Assembly (NCBI GenBank): GCA_012845835.1
Contig: JABAKD010000010.1
Location: 12,862,473 to 12,926,472, forward strand
From: Undaria pinnatifida
Lineage: Eukaryota > Sar > Phaeophyceae > Laminariales > Alariaceae
Reading direction: 5' to 3'
DNA: 64,000 nt
Shown: piece by piece, positions 30,301-42,660 of the stretch
How positions within the stretch are numbered: position 1 is the stretch's first letter
Layout: every line of letters begins with the position of its first letter
Position numbers and translations under genes: made by a program
Notes under the pieces: generated by a model
The model's input: only the letters and a program-made list of their open reading frames with translations
Told to the model about the DNA's origin: nothing
The model's database searches: none

Positions 30301-31240
30301 CCCTTTATATCACCCTGATTAGATTATAAGGTGCCCCGTGCTGCTGGCGTAGCTATTAGTATTAATGGTAGCAAGGAGGAGTAGTAGTAGCAGCAGTGGA
30401 ATTAGCAGAATGGTCTTAATAGTGGAACTAGTATTAAATAATATAGTATTAGTGGAAGAACAGCTTATGAGATGTGACATCGGAAGGTTTACCCTCCGTC
30501 ACGTTGCTACTGTGTAAACATGCCCAAAAGCCAGTACCCTGGCAGCCGACAAGGAGAACGCACACGGAGCGTGCAGGATGTGCAAGGTGGCAACAACACA
30601 CAATAGCAGCAACAACAACAACAACATATCGACCCGATGCACTGCTTGCTGTTGCCCAACAACGACTGCCTGGTACCGTTAACACCGATGTACTCGTGTA
30701 GACCACTCGTAAATGCTTTTAAGAGCTCTGCTCCCTTACGACAAGTACCCCCCTCTCCCCCCTCTCCTCCTCCTCCTTCTCCTCCTCCTCCTGCTGATGC
30801 TGTTGCTGTGCGTTGCAGCAGAGACCACAAACGGCGCCCATCTACAAAAATCTGCCCGGTTATCAATTTCTCCTTGCTCCCGTGTCTCAACTTCCACTCT
30901 TATCCTTTGTCCTGTAAGTTCGAGCACTCCACCATGTGGCCTTTTGGTGCGTGTCAAAATCATGCCAGCTACTGCTGTCACGGGGCGGGGTCCAGTGGTT
31001 TAGCGCAATAGAGAACGAGGCAGGTTGGTGCATATCACGAGCTTGCTTGCAGAATTGCCCTCGACGGCAGCAACGTGACCTTGGCTCGACGGTGAGTCTG
31101 TATTTCCGCATTTCCTTGTACATGAATATATATATGATATGGCACTGCGTCGTAAGTGCCACAAATGTCACTCTTGCAAGAAATCTCTGGCATGACGACA
31201 ACCATCGCTGCTGCAATTTCAAACTGCATCTGCAAAAAAA
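30301..31240. other. Low-support coding-like frames only
   Basis: Trinucleotide-rich AGT/AGC (30345-30415) and CTCCTC (30755-30795) tracts flank short frames. On the - strand, 30981-30840 reads RPHGGVLELTGQRIRVEVET, which looks protein-like, but no domain, splice pair or extension supports it. Confidence 0.3.
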
Positions 31241-31244
31241 CTCC

Positions 31245-32235
31245 ACACACCCCGGACGCCTTCCTAGGCCTTACGGCGGTGTCCCCGTATCCCTAAATGA
31301 TGTTTGATATGGAGACGTTACTGTTCCATTGAAAAGAGCATCCGGTAGCATCTACTTGTCAGAACAAATCTGAGCGTCTCCCAAGGTATTATGGGGGCGG
31401 TTGGTGAGCTATTTCTACCGGTACCGGCGTATGCAACACGTTCCTGCCCTGTCGTTACTACTGTTCCATTGAAAAGGGCATCCGGTCGCGTCTGCTTGTT
31501 AGAACAAATCTGGGCGTATCCCGCAGTGTGACGGCATCCTCGTATCCCTCTGTCATGTTCGATATGGAGGCGTCACTGCTCCTTTGAAAAAGGAGACACC
31601 ACGCGCCCCAACTGGTCAGGAGACGCCAAGGCGCCTTCCAACAAGGTGCTATAGCATCTCCGTTTCCCTCTATGATGCTCGATATGGAGGCGTTACTGTT
31701 CCTTTGAAAAGAGGAAACCACTCGCCCCTGCGTATCAGAATAAGGGAGGGCGACTTCCAAGGTGTTCCGGTATCCCCGTATCCCTCCAGGATGTGTGATT
31801 TAGAGAGGCTACGGTTTTGGTGACAAGAGGAAACACTCGCCCCCGCATGTCACACTACATCAGGGCGCCTTCCAACAACGTGTTATAGTATCGGCGGTTA
31901 CCTCTATGATGTATATGGAGGCGTTGCTGCTTCTTTGGATAATGGAACCGCTCGCCCTTGCGCGTCAGAATACATCAGGGCGTCTTCCAAGGTGTTACGG
32001 TATCCCCGTACCCCTCTACGACGCTTGAAACGGAGGCGTTGCAGTTTCGCTGAAGAGAGGAAACACTCGCCCTTGCCTGTCAGAAGAACGCTTTCCAACA
32101 AGGTGTTATACTGTTATAGTATCCCCGTTTCCCTCTATGATGTTTGATATGGAGACGTTACTGCTGTGAGTTTTAGAAAAGTAACCACTCGCCCCTTCTT
32201 GTCAGAACACATCTGGGCGAGGGGAGAGCGACAAA
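31245..32235 (+). repeat. About 118-bp satellite array, eight units
   Basis: Equivalent points (GATATGGAGGCGTTACTG or variants) fall near 31311, 31450, 31566, 31686, 31803, 31917, 32032 and 32151. Units share GAGGAAACCACTCGCCC, TGTCAGAAN, GGGCG(C/T)CTTCCAA and GGTGTTATAGTATCCCCGT. Confidence 0.93.
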
Positions 32236-32489
32236 AGGAAATACTGCCATGTGTGAGTGATCAACACATCCAAGTGCAGTCTGCACAACAGTTGCATTAA
32301 GGGTCCGTCCCATACGACGTCATCGTAACAACATACGATATTGGTTGTGTTATTTTAGGGTTTCAAAGGGAAGCGTTCTTCTCTTGGGCGAGGCATCGGC
32401 ATTGACACTGGGTGGGTTGGATGTCGACGGGTGCAAAAACAGTAATGAGAAGAACACACACAGGTATTAGAGCCTGTCATGGGACCAAC

Positions 32490-32582
32490 GACTAGATTAA
32501 GGTGACGAATTTATGTGAGAACAACAGCATCAACATCACCAACAACACCAACACCAACAACATCAACAACATCAACAACAAC
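32490..32582 (+). repeat. (AAC)n-tailed family, tail remnant
   Basis: ATTTATGTGAGAACAACAGC then CAACATCACCAAC-type repeats. Confidence 0.7.
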
Positions 32583-32754
32583 AGCTTGCATGGTATCTGG
32601 TACGGGATATGAAGCGGGCAGGCAATCTTACCCAACAAGACTACGTAGCCAAGGCCCAATCACATCGCGCCGCACCCATCATTCGTGCACCTGCATACGA
32701 TAATACATACCGGAATATATGATATTCGCATCATAACGTGAAAGTTGACCGATC

Positions 32755-32945
32755 TCTCTGACGTATCATGATCAGTTTTGGGCATCGAAGCCGATTTTCG
32801 GGTTTTCGACCGGTTTTTGGGAGCGTTTTTGGGATCGATAACCGGCCATTTTCAAAAGGTTATTCGGGTATTTCAAAATAACCGACCGGGCATAACCGGG
32901 TAGGTTATTTCCGGTCGGCTATTACGTCCCATATCCCCTATATAA
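32755..32945 (+). repeat. TAACCGG/CCGGTTA island
   Basis: TTCGACCGGTTTTTGGG, GATAACCGGCC, AAATAACCGACCGGGC, AACCGGGTAGG and TTCCGGTCGG form dense word and antiword pairs. Confidence 0.75.
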
Positions 32946-33124
32946 CGCCTCTGTATCTGTATGGAAACCCGCACATTTCAGCACACCAACACCATCACCA
33001 GACCATCACACAGCAGCAGCCCCCCACAGCCCACAGCGCAGTAGCCATCGCAGCATCACAGATCACAGCAGTAGAGCAGTAAACCTCGTCGAAGGACAAT
33101 GGCCAGCAGCGATCTATCGGACAT

Positions 33125-33395
33125 CAGTAATGTGTCTTGTATTCACATTAAACCGTTATTTCTACCCAACGACCAGCTCCCAAAGACATCAGTACACCCA
33201 GAGTCTGTGCTGATTCTTCATCCTAGAGAGATACAATTTACCAGGTATGTGATCACAGACTGTAAAACAGAGTAAACCAAACAGTCACAATTCATCGAGG
33301 TAAAGCAAGTAAAATGTCAGCGTACCGGGTACGAGAGCACAACAAAACAAGCCAGACCATAACGAAAAAAAAGAGAGAAAAAAAAGCATTTAACA
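33125..33395 (+). mobile_element. SINE-3 family, copy
   Basis: TTCACATTAAACCGTTATTT, ACATCAGTACACCCAGAG, CATCCTAGAGAGATACAAT, GTACCGGGTACGAGAGCAC and AACAAGCCAGACCATAACG then an A-rich tail. Confidence 0.87.
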
Positions 33396-33689
33396 TTTTT
33401 TTTTGTTTCCTTCATCCCATTTATTATCCTCGCACTTGCTTCGTAGGCCGATTGCTACCAGTATACCGTAGGTACAAACCCTTTCTCCAGCTCTCACGAC
33501 TGTGAGCTCCATCATAGGGTTGTATATCTTGCAATGAGGTATTTTAGCCTCATTATTACGAGGTGTGGGGGAATCTATACCCTCATTTTCGTTTGTTTCG
33601 AATTGCCGAATCTTCGATCCCCTTTCCAATTCCGGATGTTTTGTTGACATCCTTTGGTTGCCAGGTGATCTGCATCTACGACTATTCAG

Positions 33690-34090
33690 GGTGGCCTAAT
33701 GTAATGGAGTGCCCTCCGTAGAAGGATAGTTTATAGATTCGACAAGAAACCATGTCATGGTTGAGGCGAAACCACGTGATACTAGATGTCACATTCACGT
33801 CAACGCCATCGTAGATGGGCGATAATGTAGGTGACGATGATGGGACATGCAGGACGCCCCTCATCTCACTACCCTGCGCTACCCTGTGCTACCCTGCTTA
33901 GCCCTGTTATGTCTGTCTTTTAGTATTCTATGTAGGGAAGTAATACACAAGCTTTGAGTCTATCCAGCGAGCCATGAGGAGAGACCAACCCAAGACACCG
34001 GAACCCATGAGGGGCACGCTTCTTAACACCGACCAACCACGCACCCCCCACTCGGAGTACCTGTCACACACTACTCTCGGCGCTCTCAGT
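33690..34090 (-). repeat. About 420-bp repeat D, copy 2
   Basis: Inverted relative to 23260-23680. It carries a short tandem of TACCCTGNGC (33875-33905) where copy 1 has AGAGCAGGCAGAGCAGG. Confidence 0.9.
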
Positions 34091-34094
34091 AGTT

Positions 34095-34212
34095 CATCCT
34101 TTTTTGCATTTTTGCAAATAAAGTCAAATCCCACCACGGTGGGAATCGAACTTGAGGTCCAACGCTAGCAGTACTCGAGGGTAACCACTGGACCACCGGG
34201 GCGACCGGCTTA
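34095..34212 (-). mobile_element. tRNA-like head of a SINE, short variant
   Basis: On the - strand: CGCCCCGGTGGTCCAGTGG (A-box-like TGGTCCAGTGG) and CAAGTTCGATTCCCACCG (B-box-like), then an A/T-rich stretch. No acceptor-stem pairing is visible, so this is not a working tRNA gene. Confidence 0.7.
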
Positions 34213-34739
34213 TAACGCGATCACTATTATGTGAATGTATGAGTCAATCAACCAATACGAGCAGCGCGTTCTCCTATCTGTGCATTGATTTATATTTTGT
34301 ATCGGGTCGAGCTCCACGATGGTTTCGTTTATTTTTTCTCGGAAAAAAACTGAATCTCGAGCAATTATCTTTTGCGTGTCGGGTATGTAGAGTGTTGAGC
34401 AGCTGGTGTTGAGTGGTTTTCGAAGCTCTCGTCCATTTCATATTGGGGACAAGAAGCAGGCTCCGCTCGCCGTCCTGCTACATGCGTTTTTTCGTGATTG
34501 ATGCTCCGCCTGCTCGCATGTTGGCTGTTGATGTCCGCCTGCTCTATACGCCAGTGACTCGTGCCGAACGGCACACCAACATATACTGTTTCAACACGTG
34601 ATGTGTGCTCTGCGCCTTGCGATGCTTTTAATATGGTTATACATGGTAATGTGCCAATGTGCCGGCCGACGCGCACTCGAAAAAACGTGCTTTTTCTCAT
34701 ATGGGGGTGCGAACGCGGCGCAAAGAATCCATTTATGTG

Positions 34740-34875
34740 TAGTAACTGACCGAATAACCGACCGAAAAGTTATCGGTTTCGGTTTCGGTTATGTTTCGGT
34801 TATTTGCTTCAAACTACCGAAAACCAAAGATATTCTTCGGTCGGTTATTGGATATCCGACCGAACCCAAAATAGG
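34740..34875 (+). repeat. TCGGTTA/TAACCGA island
   Basis: AATAACCGACCGAAAAGTTA, TCGGTTTCGGTTTCGG, CTACCGAAAACC, TTCGGTCGGTTATTGG. It is similar in build to 32755-32945. Confidence 0.78.
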
Positions 34876-34994
34876 CTTCGGCGCCAACACTGATCATGAT
34901 CATGACCGCACGTATGTGTTTTCCACATTAAGCTGATCTTTCCACCCATCTGCGTCTAGTATAACCAGTGTCCTTGCTGATGCATTATTTCTGC

Positions 34995-35085
34995 AAATAT
35001 GTCAGGAGACGGGCAACCGTCAAGCAGTCAGCCAGTCAAGGGCGTCCGTCAAGGCATTTCCACCCGTTTAGACGGATTGTCCCCT
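34995..35085 (+). repeat. CCGTCAAG/TTGACGG island, copy 1
   Basis: GGAGACGGGCAACCGTCAAG, CAGTCAAGGGCGTCCG, TCAAGGCATTTCC and TTTAGACGG. Confidence 0.7.
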
Positions 35086-35142
35086 TATCCTCGCTAGAAA
35101 AACGCCTCATTAACTCTGTGGAAAACCCTATTATATATATAT

Positions 35143-35222
35143 TTTAGAAGAAATGAAAAATACACTCAAGACGTGGGGTCGACCAAAAATGATTTCTTGA
35201 TCAAACTCAGCTTTGCAAGCTG
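35143..35222 (-). repeat. Terminal module, type C
   Basis: Reverse complement: AGCTTGCAAAGCTGAGTTTG, TTTTTGGTCGACCCCACG and TTGAGTGTATTTTTCATTTC. Confidence 0.85.
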
Positions 35223-35284
35223 CGTGCGATACTTCGATATATATATTATTTTGTGTTTCGTGTTGCTGGCTGCTGTGTGCTAGC

Positions 35285-35322
35285 AACAAAGCACCAGCAC
35301 AGCAGCAGCAGCAGCAGCGCTG
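35285..35322 (+). repeat. (CAG)n microsatellite
   Basis: AGCACCAGCA then about seven CAG units. Confidence 0.9.
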
Positions 35323-35734
35323 CCGTAGCATACATATAGATAGCCTGCAGCCAGTAAATAGAAGCATTGGACCACCATAGATGTCTTTCCGGGGCTGGGA
35401 AAACATTCTCTCCCGGGCCTCCAGTGAGCTTTTCATTTTGGATGCGGTAATCGGCAGGCTAGTGAAAAGCGATTAAGACCGGTGCACGCGAAACGCGACC
35501 GAAACACCAGCACATCATGAAGGAGCAAGAAGATAACGAGGATATTGCTGTGTTGCTCGTTGCTCGTGATGAACCAGTATACAAGCAGGTAGATCTGAAC
35601 TTCGAACGAGGAAAAAAAAAAACGGCAGAAAAAAATGGCGGAAAAAAATCAAAATCCCAACAAGAAAATACTTATTTTCAATTATGGTGAGGCGCTTTCC
35701 AAAAACGGCTTTGTTGTTGTGTCCCCGGGTTTTT

Positions 35735-35800
35735 GCCGTCAAGGTACGTCCGTCAAGATATTTTGACCCCGTCTGTCAAGGGATATAAATGCCGTCTCCT
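35735..35800 (+). repeat. CCGTCAAG island, copy 2
   Basis: TTGCCGTCAAGGTACGTCCG, TCAAGATATTTTGACCCCG and TGTCAAGGGATATAAATGCC. Confidence 0.65.
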
Positions 35801-35804
35801 GACA

Positions 35805-35960
35805 TCTTCGACGTAGAGAGATGGGCTTTGTGGCCACAAACTACGAGACAGATATGCACATTGCAAATACAGCAAGGTGATTCGACCATGCAATGCCAAC
35901 CGCAATGAGCACGAGGGCAAAGAAAACACCACGGCATTATTTACAACTGCATTTTTATAA
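35805..35960 (+). mobile_element. SINE-3 family, copy (core only)
   Basis: GTAGAGAGATGGGCTTTGTGG, CACAAACTACGAGACAGATA, CATGCAATGCCAACCGCAAT, GAGCACGAGGG. Confidence 0.8.
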
Positions 35961-36004
35961 AAACAAAACATCAGCCGCCGACGCAAAGTCCACTACTTCA
36001 TATT

Positions 36005-36215
36005 TTTTTTTTGGTATTCGTTTTTGCTCATCCACTTTACTATCTTCGCACTCTTCTTTCTCATTCTCCCTCCCTAACCGTAACTCAGATCCAGTAGTGT
36101 CACTGAGCAGGCTCTTCTCCCCCCTCCCCACGACGGTACGCGCCTCCATCTTTATCGCGAGAAGACTTCAGCTATTTTCCTTCCTCGTCGACTCGCCTGG
36201 AATTGCGCCTACCCA
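36005..36215 (+). repeat. Interspersed pyrimidine-rich family P1, copy 3
   Basis: CATCCACTTTACTATC, CTCCCTCCCTAACCGTAACT, GAGCAGGCTCTTCTCC, GGTACGCGCCTCC, TTTATCGCGAGAAG and CTCGTCGACTCGCC. Confidence 0.85.
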
Positions 36216-37320
36216 CGCTGCGAGGCGCTCTCAGCAGTTGACTCCCTGGGTTTTGAATTTGATAAGATATGATACCTGTACCTTCGCCAACATGATGATC
36301 ATGGACGGGCAGGGGAGCGCTAAACCCAACGCACGATAACAAATGACACGGTACCAAGGGGTGGAAGGGACAACACCTGTGACCACCTGACCATGGCTTG
36401 TCGCGAAGATCTCTGAGGGCAAAAAACCTCCCACGAGTTGAACTTGGAAGTAAACGTGAACAGTTAATGCTGAAGACGAAAAAAAAAGGCAGATATTCAT
36501 ATTCGCTCATACGTACTGGTAGGGTTTGTTTTGTGGTGAGAGAACGACAAGTATACACGTGGTAAAAACGTAATCTAGCCCCTGATAGGCAGTGACAAGA
36601 GCAAGCATTGAGTGAAGAAGACCAGCGGAGCCGCAGTCGCGATAGAGGACCACACAAGCGTAAGACACTCTCGTAGCTGTCAGGCTATGACTAGCAACTA
36701 TTGATAGTAGTGTTGTGGTTTGCCTCTGTCTGAGAGGCTCGCATCGCAAGGAGCGGGCTTGGATCATCTCGCCAGAAAGAAAACTCGTTCCTATTGCTCT
36801 GGCTTCAACGTACGTGCAAGTACCAAGTGCATTTTCTATGCAAGATTTTCTCCGCCATCCACAGTTCTTTCCTCGCGCTTCCGGCTGCGGGTCACGCAGC
36901 AGGCCCGCCGGTACACTACGGCGCAAGTTTCGGCCCCGGCCAGGCTCCGTGGCGCGTGCTTCGCGTGTCGCGCGAGGTAGCCCTTTCCAAGGGCATTTGT
37001 TCCGCCTGGCCGGGCCGCGCAGGAATATGGAACCCCCCAAAATCTCAATATCACGAACTCTATTTTCTAACCTTTCTGTTGTCTGTTGCTGTACCTGAAT
37101 CACACCGCCCTCCAAGCTCCTTACCCATGTACTTTATGGCAGTCACGGCACAACAGCAGCCGTACTTCAGAGTTTTGGCTTTGCGACAACCACGGACGGT
37201 GCTTCTGGTGTGTCCCCACAGAGGCTCATATACATACCGCAGGAAAGTCTGTGTACTCCCTTTTCAAACCGCGACACTGCCGGGAGTTTCAAGCCAGCAA
37301 CAACTCGGAGGGTAGGTAAC
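36216..37320. other. GC-richer stretch with unassigned open frames
   Basis: About 36715-37310 has overlapping frames on both strands (up to 202 codons, - strand 37115-36507), with a locally GC-rich core at 36880-37020. No domain, splice pattern or frame preference distinguishes a gene. Confidence 0.35.
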
Positions 37321-40300
37321 CCTAACCTTGTACGAGCTGGGCCAGCCAAGGTGTTGCCGGCGCATCGGCCATACCCCGCTCAGCGAAACATACTGGGATG
37401 AGAAAATTAAGCACGGCGGTGTTGGTCATGCACCATCAAATTCAATGCCTGCCTTTTTTTTAAAGATACATATCATATGACTCATACAAGTGCCTGCTGT
37501 GTGCTGCCGTGTGGGTTGTGCCCTCGTGCCCTCTGATTGTTGTGCCGTTGTGCCTAGTCTTGGTAGGCCAATCGTATGAGCTGGTCGTCAGTGATGGAAG
37601 TTCACTCTAAATCGTTCACTCAAATCGGAATTTTCGTGCAGTTTGGGGGCAAATTCTTCCTCCAAAGTTCGCTCGACGATTACTTTTTATGGAATTTTAG
37701 ATTGAATTATTTTAACGCAAACACTCGAACAACGGCCACAAAAATACAGAAGCGGCCATAACTTGTCTGAATAAATGAAAAAAAAGGAAAAAAGCAGGCA
37801 TGGAATTTCCTTTGCACATGCGATTCGAACACTACGAGGTTAAAAGTTCAGATCAAAACTCGCGATACTAAGCTGGGCATTGCAGAAATGCCATTTTTTT
37901 CCGCAAATTCTTGAATTACTCATGTACGGAATCGTGTTTTGGTAATATCCCCGTAATATCTCTCGATGGGTGAAGAATTGGGCAATGAAACTCATATCGG
38001 TCTTCTCCTCGTGTCTTCAGAACTGCTGTCTCCACCACATTTCACCTTGATTGTGAACGATGATTCATGTTAAGACATTAGTGTGGTGAGTCTTCGCCGA
38101 CATGTCGTCGAGAGTGAGTCGAACTATAACCATGCCATATTTTTTTAATACCTTTTTTTCACCCCCGCACATGCAGTAAGTAATGTGTCAGGGTCAGTGC
38201 CTCGAGTCTCGAGTCCTAGTTCGTAGTGTGGGCCGTCGGATTGTTTACCCCTTTCTTCGCTGTCCCAGCTCGTACCAGGTACCTGGTATGCTGTACGGTA
38301 CGTTATAGCGTCGTACTAAGCAACCACCGAAGTCCGTGCACCGGACAGCATACTGCTGTTGTATCTATACCGTATATTTTAAAAAAAGAAAAATACACTT
38401 CAGCTGTATATGATACCGACGCACCGCTGAACAAGACTTCATCTTACTAGCAAGACATACGTAGCTGCAGTAGTTCAGCTCCGAAGTGAGTGACAGCAGC
38501 AGCAGCAAAAGCTTCCTACCCCGCTTCACGAGTACGAACACAGGCAGCAAAATACAAAATACAGCAAGCTCGGGAGTACAGACTACAGCCAGCAGATATC
38601 ACAGCAGCAGCGCTCCTATGATACTCCTGTACCAACACACCATTTACGAACGAGGTTACTGCTGCTGTGGTCATACGTATACGTACGTCCTAGCACGTCA
38701 GAGGCAGTGCTTGACCATCACACAGCTGTGCCCGATAAAGTTGCCTACCAGATACACTCCTTTGCCCAGGGAGGCAACATCAAAACATCAAACTACATGA
38801 TCATTGATTGTCCAGAATACTAGAGGCTTTCTGCATACCGGTATACACCTGATATCTGAAATCATACAGGGACGGTACGTATTGTACACGGATCCTGCTG
38901 CACGTAGAGGACACACGGATACACAGCCTGGAGGCGATGTACCCGGTGTTCGAGGCTGCTTTGCGGTACGGATTGAATGGATGATGCAATGCAATTTGCT
39001 ACACTACTTGTACATTCAGTGGAAACGACTGAAGAAACCGAAAAAAAAAACGAGAACAGAGAGCGGTCAAATACCAAACTGAATATAGTTTCTCACGAGG
39101 AGAACGAAATACATTGGCGCAGGTAGAAGGCCGCGGTACTCGCTCGCAAGCAAGACTTGGCCCCTTCTTCCCCGAGAGATTGCTAGATGGGACTGTGGGT
39201 GGTTCGCGCTGGTGCAATACGCCTGGGGTACGGGCTAGGACCTATGTACCTGTACCCCTAAAGAAAAACAACGTTGTTGAAGGGCTTTGCGAGAGCCAGA
39301 GAGAGAGTTCAACGGAATCACTTCATGAGATTTGGTTTTTATTCAGTACCTGAGAGCCTTCCATGGGCGGCGATAGAAGGCTTATCGAGCTGGCTGTCTC
39401 GTCTCCAAAGGCAGCCGTCATCATTTCCCCCGTGTCTGCGTCTCACACGTCCAAGTGGCGCTGCAGTTGAGCTACTTAGTTGAGCTACTTGCTGTATGCT
39501 GTAAGGCAGGGTTTCAATGATAATGGGTTTATGGGGTAGGGAAACGAAGAAAAACGCGGCGGGATTATTTGGCAGTCATGCGCCAACCAAACAACCTACC
39601 TACATACAGCACACATCACAACCAGTTCCTGAGGTGCTCGGGCGACAGAACACTGAACAAAAACCAACCAACCGTTGGTAGTTAGAACACTACTACTGTA
39701 TCAATCTCAGCATCTCCAAGTGCTGCAGCCCCACCAAGAAGGGCTAGCTAAGAAGGCCAACAAGCAAGGGCAAGGGCAACAGCTGCTCTGAGGAAGTTGG
39801 CCGGAGACTGCAAAATTTTAGGCGTACATGACGGAACGTGGTGTCCACGAAGCCGGGGTGCTGATGTCGGGCAAGAGGCCTCTCGATCACTGTCGCAGGC
39901 AAGTCTCGATTGAAACTGCACTTGTTTGGTGGTGGGGTTGAAGGAAGTGTTGGTAAAAGAAGGGTCCAGCTGCTTCTGCTCTACGAAGGTGAGCCTTGTC
40001 TCAAGGCGTAGCTCAAATCGACCGCGCTCGCGACAGCCCCCACCCTACCCTTTTCAAGGTACTTCTTCGGCGTACCCGGCGTACCGCGTATCCTTGTTTT
40101 CTCCCTACATCTCAGGTACGCGGTACGTGTACGTACTACTACCACCAGCCCTGTGAGCCCGAAAGGCTCAAAAAGCATCCTGCTTGTGGTATTTCTTCTT
40201 TCGATATCTGCCAGAGACACAAGCAACCCGCAGAACGCCACCAGGCAAAACAGCAGACAAGCTGTCGTGGCCGTGTTGCGCGCATTTTCAAGTTGCAGTT

Positions 40301-41815
40301 TGCAGCACTTCACCGCTACACACAGCCACATCTACGAATGATCCCGCGCGATGCATCTACGTAGAGGTCGGGGAGGGTCGTATGCGGCGTACGCCTGAGC
40401 TTGCTGGACCATTCTATTTTATTGATTAATGTCATCTTCGGGCAGGATCCGGGACTCTTTCGCTTGTTTGTTTCTAGAGTCCTTAATTCCCCCGTCTACT
40501 GCTCCAGGCGCTCGCTCTTGTAGACTCGTTCGTGGGCCGCAGTCAGTCGTCCTAGCTTGAGCTTGCTTTTTGTTTCCCCCGAGGTGTTGTCTACAACAAC
40601 AGCTGCGGTACGAAAATATCTTAGTCATGGTGTCATGATAGTGTTTGGTACAGGAGTATAAAAATATAAATATGATTGTGCTTTTTCTCGTTGCTTTTTC
40701 GCTGCTGCTGCTGCTGCTGCTGCTAAGCATGCAGACTTTTTAAGGCGGGAACTCGTTAGGGTCGGAACCCACACCTATTAATAGCTATTTATAGTCACTC
40801 GCGTCCTGTGGTCCACGCATCCAATTATTTCTTGAGGCTACTCTGTATAATAATAACAGCACCGCCAACAATGCTTCTTTATGACGTGCAGGGCGCACCG
40901 GTATGATTCGATGATGGTGCTTCAATGAAATGTGTCTCTCATCTCTCACTAAATCACCTGGTAGTTACCTGGCACCTGGCATAGGGATGTTTCCCGATGA
41001 GCGAATTTGTGGTCATTCGCGACGAGGACGAGGAGAAGGGCGATGATGTTCTAAATTGCGATGTTCCGACGTTTCGGGATGACGATATGGCTCGGGGGTA
41101 GGTATTGCTTGAGATTCCGTTTTTTTCAGTCGGAGGTCTTCTACGAGAGGAACGATTAGGATTTGGATTTCGACAATGTTTTCAAGAAAGAGGAAGAATA
41201 AAGTTACAGAAAAAGAAAACGTCCCTTTCTTCAGGGTGTTCGCGGCCATTCGCACGCTCGTTATATATAAACAGCAGCATAAAGAACTACAGACAGCTCG
41301 TAGTTTAGCACAGGACATCTATTAATAGTAAGAAACAAGGTGAGAAGAAAGGCAGGGCTGATGTTCACAGGAGTATCAACCCGGGACCCGTTATTATACT
41401 GAAGTTTGTGTAGAACGCACCCCCTCCCAAACAAGAAGCCCAACCGCGGCCAGTGTTTCTGTTTCTTCTTATTAAACAGGTGTCCTGTTCATTTGTCGTA
41501 ATTAGATGCAAAGTCTGAACCCACCGAATTTGTATCGCTCTAGGATCAAGAATCAACACGAACACTGGATGTACTGATGTCGTCAAGCAGAAAGAACGGT
41601 ATAATGTGAAGACAAGACACACATGTATAGTAGTCTACAACAACAGCACGTTTCCAGCATCCACATCAGATATTTCCCGTTGTTTCCCCATCCCCCCTGC
41701 CACCCTGTCAAGCCAGCACGTTTCGCGCAGTTTTGCCGACATCTGGTCTAAACTATCTCCCTATTTTCTTCATCAACGACGATGGATTTAGAATATGCTG
41801 TGTAAATATATGTTT
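37321..41815. other. About 4.5 kb without a recognisable gene
   Basis: Contents seen: short CAG runs at 38491-38505, CTG run at 40705-40722, the palindrome TACCAGGTACCTGGTA at 38274-38289, CTATTAATAG words at 40775 and 41319, a degenerate module-like AAATACACTTCAGCTGT at 38391, and SINE-3-like words at 41565-41625 (- strand). No frame shows a domain. Confidence 0.45.
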
Positions 41816-41819
41816 TGGC

Positions 41820-41960
41820 AAGGGGAGTCGCCGACCTATATCCTTAATGAGGACACACAACCCGCAGTACGCGCGATCGGAGTACCACACACAGCTTGCA
41901 AAGATGAGTTTCGACGAAATATTCGATCTTGCAGCTGGAGTGTATTTTTATGTTTATAAT
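41820..41960 (+). mobile_element. Element E end with type A terminal module
   Basis: GGGGAGTCGCCGACCTATAT, CCTTAATGAGGACACACAAC, CGCGATCGGAGTACCACAC, then the type A module at 41893-41960 ending TATTTTTATGTTTATAATAA. Confidence 0.93.
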
Positions 41961-42429
41961 AATAGACTAATAGACTATACCAGTATTAGTAGTCTGTATC
42001 TGGTCTGTATATATGAGTCGAAAACCCCGTGTGTTGAACTGCCTTTTTGGGGAGATTTTGGGACCCGTCAGGACCCCTACATACAGCGACCAAACGCGCG
42101 ACGAGTGCGGCTTTTTCAAGCGACTACTTTCATTAGGAAGGATGATTGGGCAGCAGGTATGTGTAAGTACAGCAGCAGTAGTGTCGTCACACTACGGTTC
42201 AGCAGCAGTAGTAGTGTCGTCACGCTATTCTGTTGTGCATGCTTGTTGCAGCTCCTTCCATTGCAGCTTGCACGCCCCTCTCCCTCTCCGGCAGGTCGGG
42301 GTGCCTCGTGCAGCCCCCCGTGGCGTGTGTGACATGGATTCACCCATTGCGGCAACTCGGGTGCTTCGTGCAGCCGCACGCGCGTAGCGCGTGGCACAGC
42401 TTTTCCATGGGTCTGATACGTACTACGTA

Positions 42430-42660
42430 CGCTGACTCCTGATTTCACTTTGTTTTTATTTCCGGCTGATGCATATGGTAGGATATGACACGACTTGCTT
42501 CAGCTACACGACGTGTGTGATACCACACATACATGTACGTCGTATCGCTTTTGGTTTGTTTTCCTTTTTGTCTGGGGTATTGTTCCACTCCAGAGTGTGA
42601 CCGGACCCTGTCCTGTGACCACGGACTTGATTATGCGAACAACAACAGCAGGTGTTGCAG
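42430..42660 (+). mobile_element. (AAC)n-tailed SINE-like family, copy 2
   Basis: CTGACTCCTGATTTCAC, TCTGGGGTATTGTTCCACTC, CCCTGTCCTGTGACCACGG, ACTTGATTATGCGAACAACA and a short tail. Confidence 0.85.

Noticed and set aside
23260-34090. Repeat D as a conserved coding exon (shared SSSPTLSPIYDG frame in both copies)
   Set aside because: Of the eight differences in the best-matched 95 bp, about six change the amino acid, which is not the pattern of protein constraint.
34095-34212. Functional tRNA genes at SINE heads (also 49990-50080, 57140-57215)
   Set aside because: A and B boxes are present but acceptor and anticodon stems do not pair and the sequence continues into a repeated body. These are tRNA-derived SINE promoters.
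36507-37115. 202-codon - strand frame as a gene
   Set aside because: Overlapping frames on the other strand are equally long, there is no domain, and no splice or promoter signal favours it.
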